This document shows positions 60,024 to 64,000 of a stretch of 64,000 nt of DNA, in pieces. The stretch covers positions 62,001 through 126,000 of the forward strand of contig NZ_CABVIY010000010.1 of assembly GCF_902498195.1 (NCBI RefSeq), in the 5' to 3' direction. The notes under the pieces were generated by a model. It did no database searches and had not been told where the DNA came from. It saw only the letters and a list, made by a program, of their open reading frames with translations. The stretch's first letter is position 1; the number at the start of each line of letters is the position of its first letter. This DNA is from Pseudomonas fluorescens (lineage in GTDB: Bacteria > Pseudomonadota > Gammaproteobacteria > Pseudomonadales > Pseudomonadaceae). Both the position numbers and the translations under genes were made by a program.

Positions 60024-60989
60024 ATGCCACGTCAAAACATGAAATCGCTCTGCAGCTATCGGTATGACCCACTGGATCGACTGGTTGCATGCGCAACTTC
60101 GGCGCAGGCAAGCACCCAGCGTTTCTACCTGAAAGATCGCCTGGTTACTGAAGTTCAGGGCACGGTCAAGCGTTCGATCCTGCAGCACGAAGATCAACTG
60201 CTGGCGCAGCAACAGCGTCAGAACGGCACCTTGGAAACAGGTATGTTCGCTACGGATCAACAGCGCTCGGTGTTGAACGTGCGGGATATGAACCGACCCA
60301 ATCCTCTGGCCTACACACCCTACGGGCATCGCGTATTAGGCAATGGTTTGCTCAGCCTGCTCGGCTTCAACGGCGAACGGCCGGATCCGGTGACGGGGTG
60401 GTATTTGTTGGGCAATGGATTCCGGGCCTATAGCCCGGTGTTGATGCGGTTTATCTGTCCGGACAGTGCGAATTTCAGTCCGTTTGGCAAGGGTGGGTTG
60501 AATGCCTATGCATATTGCGTGGGAGATCCGGTGAACAGGAGCGACCCGACGGGCCACTTTGGAAAGTGGTTCAGGCGATTTGCTAATCGACTGACACGCC
60601 GGCAAAGCCGAATTCGAGTGAACCCGTCCAAGGGTGTTGCCGATAAAACTCCCGTAAAAGTCGTCCCACCTGAAGGACCTCAGGTCGCTGCCACGCAACG
60701 GCCTCAACTCCCAGGAAATGCTGTTGCAAGGCTGAATGAAAACATTCCCCAACAGCCCCCTCCTTCTACACCACCGGTCCCGAGAGGAAATTCAACCCCC
60801 ACCAGTACTACACCGAATAGAGCGCCAGTAACAGTGCAAACACTGATAGACGTTAGGCGTTTTGAGTTGCGGCGCTACAGGTTAACCCTGGAACATAATC
60901 CAGACATGCCGTACGACTTGCGCAATAAACATGAGGTCTATCACGACAACATGATGAACACACTTAATCAGCAATTACTTGATTTATAA
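60024..60989 (+). CDS. Orphan Rhs-core cassette 4, proline-rich tail
   Basis: A 321-residue protein. Rhs core: 'YRYDPLDRLVACATSAQAST', 'FYLKDRLVTEVQGTVKRSIL', 'LLGFNGERPDPVTGWYLLGN', 'NAYAYCVGDPVNRSDPTGH'. The tail starts with a basic stretch ('KWFRRFANRLTRRQSRIRV'), then a Pro-rich linker ('QQPPPSTPPVPRGNSTPTST') with PxxP patterns, and a short helical end ('TLIDVRRFELRRYRLTLEHN'). No known toxin fold. No immunity gene in the 120 nt before cassette 5. Confidence 0.85.
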   Translation: MPRQNMKSLCSYRYDPLDRLVACATSAQASTQRFYLKDRLVTEVQGTVKRSILQHEDQLLAQQQRQNGTLETGMFATDQQRSVLNVRDMNRPNPLAYTPYGHRVLGNGLLSLLGFNGERPDPVTGWYLLGNGFRAYSPVLMRFICPDSANFSPFGKGGLNAYAYCVGDPVNRSDPTGHFGKWFRRFANRLTRRQSRIRVNPSKGVADKTPVKVVPPEGPQVAATQRPQLPGNAVARLNENIPQQPPPSTPPVPRGNSTPTSTTPNRAPVTVQTLIDVRRFELRRYRLTLEHNPDMPYDLRNKHEVYHDNMMNTLNQQLLDL

Positions 60990-61047
60990 CGCGACTGCTC
61001 TGCGGAACAGTGGAACTTGACTGCTGTGAGCGTATTTGACTATCAGA

Positions 61048-61061
61048 TCTGCTAGTGGGCA
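61048..61061 (+). promoter_or_regulatory. Conserved cassette leader motif (copy 5)
   Basis: TCTGCTAGTGGGCA, ending 51 nt before the cassette-5 start and followed by GGATTGCGCGACAGTGAA, which is identical before cassette 6. Confidence 0.75.
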
Positions 61062-61112
61062 AAGCCCGAGGATTGCGCGACAGTGAAGCGAGGATCGATC
61101 TGGGGCGCCACC

Positions 61113-62150
61113 ATGCCGCGTAACCTCATCTTGGTTAAACATCAGTACGACGCTCTGAATCGACTGGTCGCCAGCACAGCTTCGGCGCAAGACGCCGACC
61201 TGCGTGTTTACCGCAAAGATCGTCTGGTCACCGAGGTTCAGGGCCCAGTGAAGCGTGGGATCCTGCGACACGAAGATCAGCTGCTGGCGCAGCAGCAGCG
61301 CCAGGGCAACACGGCGGTGGAGACAGCTCTGCCAACCACTGATCAACAGGGCTCGGTGTTGGGCGTTCAGACCGCCACCCAACTTCATCCTCTCGCCTAC
61401 ACACCTTACGGTCATCGCCCGCTCGGCAACGGTTTGCTCAGTCTGCTCGGCTTCAATGGTGAACGGCCGGATCCGGTGACAGGGTGGTATCTGTTGGGGA
61501 CTGGATACCATCGTCCGTTCAATCCGGTGTTGATGCGGTTTAACAGCCCGGACAGTTGGAGTCCGTTTGGGGAAGGCGGGGTGAATGCCTATGCATATGG
61601 CCTCGGGGACCCTACCAATCAGATAGATAAGTCAGGTCATGCGCCTACATTCATTAGTACGTTGATGAACTTTCTGGGGATTAAGCCTGGCAATGGATTT
61701 AAACGCCTTTCTACCAGCACGACCCGTTCGAGCGTTACACAACTCGCGCGCCCAAATAGCGCGACCGGTTTAATCGACCTTGGATTCGAAGGCGCGGAGG
61801 ACGCAACGGGAGCCATTTCAACGCCGCGGGCGGGGCTCGGTGACGGGTCTCTTCAGCACCAGCCGGCGTCAAAAATCCCGAAAAAAATACGAGACAAACA
61901 ATCTAAATTAGACCGAGCAAAATCCAAATTAGAAAAAACGAACACCCAATTAAGCACAGTGCGAAATTCGTTGACATACAAACTCAACGCCAGCTACAAA
62001 CCAAGTTTCGAAGTACAAAATATCTTAGATAATGCAGAGACTCGAGCTCTTGCTCGAAAACAGCACCTGACAAATAAAATCAAACGCCTGGAATCCGAGC
62101 TAGCCCCCTATTCCGCCAGCACTCAAAACTCAAACATCAGGAGTAAATAA
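61113..62150 (+). CDS. Orphan Rhs-core cassette 5, coiled-coil tail
   Basis: A 345-residue protein starting 'MPRNLILVKHQYDALNRLVA'. The core runs to 'DPTNQIDKSGH' near residue 175 and contains 'GTGYHRPFNPVLMRF', an insertion shared only with cassette 6. The tail ends in ~90 residues of Lys-rich heptad-like helices ('KKIRDKQSKLDRAKSKLEKT', 'LTNKIKRLESELAPY'), probably an antiparallel coiled coil. GC content falls sharply after 61,880. I chose ATG 61113 by alignment with cassette 6; an upstream in-frame start would translate the leader. Confidence 0.85.
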   Translation: MPRNLILVKHQYDALNRLVASTASAQDADLRVYRKDRLVTEVQGPVKRGILRHEDQLLAQQQRQGNTAVETALPTTDQQGSVLGVQTATQLHPLAYTPYGHRPLGNGLLSLLGFNGERPDPVTGWYLLGTGYHRPFNPVLMRFNSPDSWSPFGEGGVNAYAYGLGDPTNQIDKSGHAPTFISTLMNFLGIKPGNGFKRLSTSTTRSSVTQLARPNSATGLIDLGFEGAEDATGAISTPRAGLGDGSLQHQPASKIPKKIRDKQSKLDRAKSKLEKTNTQLSTVRNSLTYKLNASYKPSFEVQNILDNAETRALARKQHLTNKIKRLESELAPYSASTQNSNIRSK

Positions 62151-62190
62151 TACGGCTGATGCCGCCCAATCTACTTCAGAAAGTATCTAA

Positions 62191-62240
62191 GCCACACTAA
62201 GCACCTTATGCGGCTCAATCAAAACCTATTCGTCACGCTT
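62191..62240 (-). pseudogene. fdhA 3'-end remnant 2 (decayed)
   Basis: GCCACACTAAGCACCTTATG and the following ~30 nt match the minus-strand fdhA end (GCCGCACTAAACAACTTATG at 63609) with scattered differences. It lies directly between cassettes 5 and 6. Similarity is lost after ~62240. Confidence 0.75.
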
Positions 62241-62300
62241 GCACCGATTGGCGGTTGCAGTCCATCAGCGCAAGCGCCGCGATCATCAATAACTATCACA

Positions 62301-62314
62301 TCTGATAGTAGGCA
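62301..62314 (+). promoter_or_regulatory. Conserved cassette leader motif (copy 6)
   Basis: TCTGATAGTAGGCA, identical to copies 1 and 2, ending 52 nt before the cassette-6 start. Confidence 0.75.
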
Positions 62315-62366
62315 TCGCCCAGGGATTGCGCGACAGTGAAACCCTGAATCGACCCGGAGCCCAGCC

Positions 62367-63455
62367 ATGCCGCGCACTCTCACTCTGGTTCAACATCAAT
62401 ACGACGCACTGAATCGGCTGGCCGCCAGTACACCTTCGGCACAAGACACCGCCCTGCGCTTTTACCGCAAAGATCGCCTGGTCACCGAGGTTCAGGGCAC
62501 AGTCAAGCGCGGTATCCTGCGGCACGAAAATCTGGTGCTGGCGCAGCAACAACACCGGTGTAGCACGGCTGCGCAGAAAGGCCTGCTCGCCACTGATCAA
62601 CAGGGCTCGGTGCTGAGCGTACAAACCGCCACTCAACTTCATCCCCTCGCCTACACACCTTACGGTCACCGTTCGCCCGCCAATGATTTGCTCAGCCTGC
62701 TCGGCTTCAATGGTGAATTCCCGGATGCTGTGACGGGGTGGTATTTGTTGGGGACCGGGTATCATCGACCGTTCAATCCTGTGCTGATGCGGTTTATCTG
62801 CACGGATAGCTGGAGTCCTTTCAAGGAGGGAGGATTAAATACGTATGCGTATTGTGAAGGTGACCCGGTAAACCAAAAAGACCCCGAAGGTCATATGTCC
62901 GTGAAGCAGCTAGTGGCACTTTTCGATGCAAAACAAGCGCCCCAATCACTTCCTACTGTAAATCCATCGAGAGCAAGGGGAGGAATGCCAAAAAAAATAA
63001 ATAAACTAGCGACCGACATACTCACTTACGAGGATACTTCCTCTAGCGGCAATCTAAGGCTCACGATCGATGCTCACGGCGTAAAAGCACCGGGGTCAAA
63101 AGCATTCATGGTGCATAACGGGGGAAACCTTTTAAATCCAAAACAGCTTCACGCAAAATTGCTCTCAAACGGGATCAAGCTGGACAGTTATAACAGTCTC
63201 CGTCTATTAGTCTGCGATAGCACCACTTACGGAACTAAGTCATTCGCAGCTTCTTTTGCCAAAATAACCAGCAAGCCCACCAAGGGATATATTGGCACCG
63301 TAACACCTTTAAAAAACAGGGATCTAAGAGATATTCTCGGAATAATTCGTCTGGGAGAGGCAAAACGCAACGTAGAACGAATTGGTTCAATTATTGATAA
63401 AACCGGGAACTTCCAGCCTGTAAAATTTACGAAATCCGGAAAAATTATCCCATGA
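62367..63455 (+). CDS. Orphan Rhs-core cassette 6, caspase-like tail
   Basis: A 362-residue protein with the same N-terminus as cassette 5 ('MPRTLTLVQHQYDALNRLAA') and core to 'DPVNQKDPEGH' near residue 175. The tail contains 'NLRLTIDAHGVKAPG', then 'LNPKQLHAKLLSNGIKL' and 'NSLRLLVCDSTTYG' with 'KSFAASFAKI'. A His-Gly after one hydrophobic strand and a Cys after the next, separated by a helix, is the layout of clan CD cysteine peptidases such as MARTX CPD (C80), CHAT and caspases. A peptidase role is inferred. No immunity or inhibitor gene follows. Confidence 0.83.
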   Translation: MPRTLTLVQHQYDALNRLAASTPSAQDTALRFYRKDRLVTEVQGTVKRGILRHENLVLAQQQHRCSTAAQKGLLATDQQGSVLSVQTATQLHPLAYTPYGHRSPANDLLSLLGFNGEFPDAVTGWYLLGTGYHRPFNPVLMRFICTDSWSPFKEGGLNTYAYCEGDPVNQKDPEGHMSVKQLVALFDAKQAPQSLPTVNPSRARGGMPKKINKLATDILTYEDTSSSGNLRLTIDAHGVKAPGSKAFMVHNGGNLLNPKQLHAKLLSNGIKLDSYNSLRLLVCDSTTYGTKSFAASFAKITSKPTKGYIGTVTPLKNRDLRDILGIIRLGEAKRNVERIGSIIDKTGNFQPVKFTKSGKIIP

Positions 63456-63493
63456 GTGCATGGCAAACAAATCATCAAAACATTGAAATGATT

Positions 63494-63525
63494 GCCACCG
63501 GCTTCGGCGATGTCGATGCGATCCC
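63494..63525 (-). pseudogene. fdhA internal remnant 3 (decayed)
   Basis: GCCACCGGCTTCGGCGATGT and the next ~12 nt resemble CCCACCACTTCGGCAATGTTGATGCGG of intact fdhA (63714-63742), about 24 of 30 positions. It lies between cassette 6 and fdhA itself. Confidence 0.55.
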
Positions 63526-63568
63526 TGCCAACATAAACCGATCAATACGTTGAAAGCCTTAAACAAAA

Positions 63569-63594
63569 AGGCGGCTTCCGCCGCCCTTCTGCTT
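63569..63594 (-). terminator. fdhA terminator
   Basis: On the minus strand GGCGGC-GGAA-GCCGCC is followed by TTTTTGTTT, ~20 nt after the fdhA stop. Confidence 0.9.
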
Positions 63595-63605
63595 TGCTAA
63601 TACCC

Positions 63606-64000
63606 TTACGCCGCACTAAACAACTTATGCGGATCAATCACAAACTTCTTCGGCACGCCCGCATCAAACTCGCCATACCCCTCAGGCGCCTGATCCAGGC
63701 TGATCACCTGCACGCCCACCACTTCGGCAATGTTGATGCGGTCCCACATGATCGCCTGCATCAGCTGGCGGTTGTATTTCATCACCGGGGTCTGGCCGGT
63801 GTGGAAGCTGTGGGATTTGGCCCAGCCGAGGCCGAAGCGGATGCTCAGGCTGCCCATTTTCGCGGCGGCGTCCACGGCACCCGGATCTTCGGTGACGTAC
63901 AGGCCGGGGATGCCGATTTTTCCGGCCACCCGTACCACGCCCATCAGCGAGTTGAGGACGGTGGCCGGGGCTTCGTGTTTCACGCCGTCGTGGCCGTGAC
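63606..64000 (-). CDS. fdhA: Glutathione-independent formaldehyde dehydrogenase, C-terminal part
   Basis: The visible ~131 C-terminal residues of a zinc alcohol dehydrogenase-family enzyme that oxidises formaldehyde with NAD without free glutathione. The frame is open to the window edge ('HGHDGVKHEAPATVLNSLMG'), so the start lies outside. 'GQTPVMKYNRQLMQAIMWDR' and 'GVPKKFVIDPHKLFSAA' match Pseudomonas FdhA. Its 3' end has been copied three times into the neighbouring Rhs array. Confidence 0.93.
   Translation of the reverse strand, partial: HGHDGVKHEAPATVLNSLMGVVRVAGKIGIPGLYVTEDPGAVDAAAKMGSLSIRFGLGWAKSHSFHTGQTPVMKYNRQLMQAIMWDRINIAEVVGVQVISLDQAPEGYGEFDAGVPKKFVIDPHKLFSAA

Noticed and set aside
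59745..60329. 194-codon minus-strand frame between cassettes 3 and 4
   Set aside because: Only its end matches fdhA; the rest is antisense to the cassette-4 core. It is a remnant, not a gene.

Overview
The window is chromosomal DNA from a fluorescent-group Pseudomonas (P. fluorescens / P. putida lineage). The evidence is high GC with matching codon bias, gene order familiar from Pseudomonas (davBA next to pqqFABCDE, acyl-CoA dehydrogenases next to bioBFHCD, creBCD, fdhA), and dense Pseudomonas REP/REPIN palindromes of two sequence families. No tRNA, rRNA, CRISPR array, intact insertion sequence or phage was seen.

Left part (1-25 kb): an Lrp-type regulator (5' end outside the window) precedes davB-davA, the first two steps of lysine breakdown to 5-aminovalerate. 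The PQQ cofactor cluster pqqF-A-B-C-D-E follows, with an S9 peptidase overlapping its end. Next come a Pmp3-type membrane peptide, a HigBA-like toxin-antitoxin pair with a perfect operator palindrome, a class-III aminotransferase divergent from a LysR regulator, three large acyl-CoA dehydrogenases (the last with two PsrA-type boxes), a membrane diguanylate cyclase and a secreted di-heme peroxidase-like protein.

Middle (25-49 kb): a small basal-body-like protein, the biotin genes bioB-F-H-C-D, comF, a ModE regulator, a Tat-exported PhoX-type phosphatase, srkA, rarD, an ACT-domain GcvR-like gene, glcB, a response regulator, a CBS/DUF294 protein with its exonuclease partner, a complete ECF sigma / FecR / TonB transducer iron-uptake locus with a PepSY protein, and a glutathione S-transferase. 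A DnaA-box cluster lies between rarD and the ACT gene.

Right part (49.5-64 kb): ordinary genes (creBCD, a retropepsin-like protein, a PlsC acyltransferase, a DUF2780 protein) are interrupted by six short stand-alone genes, all on the + strand. Each has its own leader, a truncated Rhs core, and a completely different AT-rich C-terminal tail. None has an adjacent immunity gene. Four lie in an array against the 3' end of fdhA, and between them lie decaying copies of that fdhA 3' end, which suggests growth by repeated duplication or insertion at this site. Tails include a RelE/ParE-like end, a caspase-like (clan CD) His/Cys pattern, and one that resembles the PP1-binding module of eukaryotic PPP1R15 (GADD34/CReP). 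This array is the most novel feature of the window. A wrecked fasciclin gene marks its left edge.
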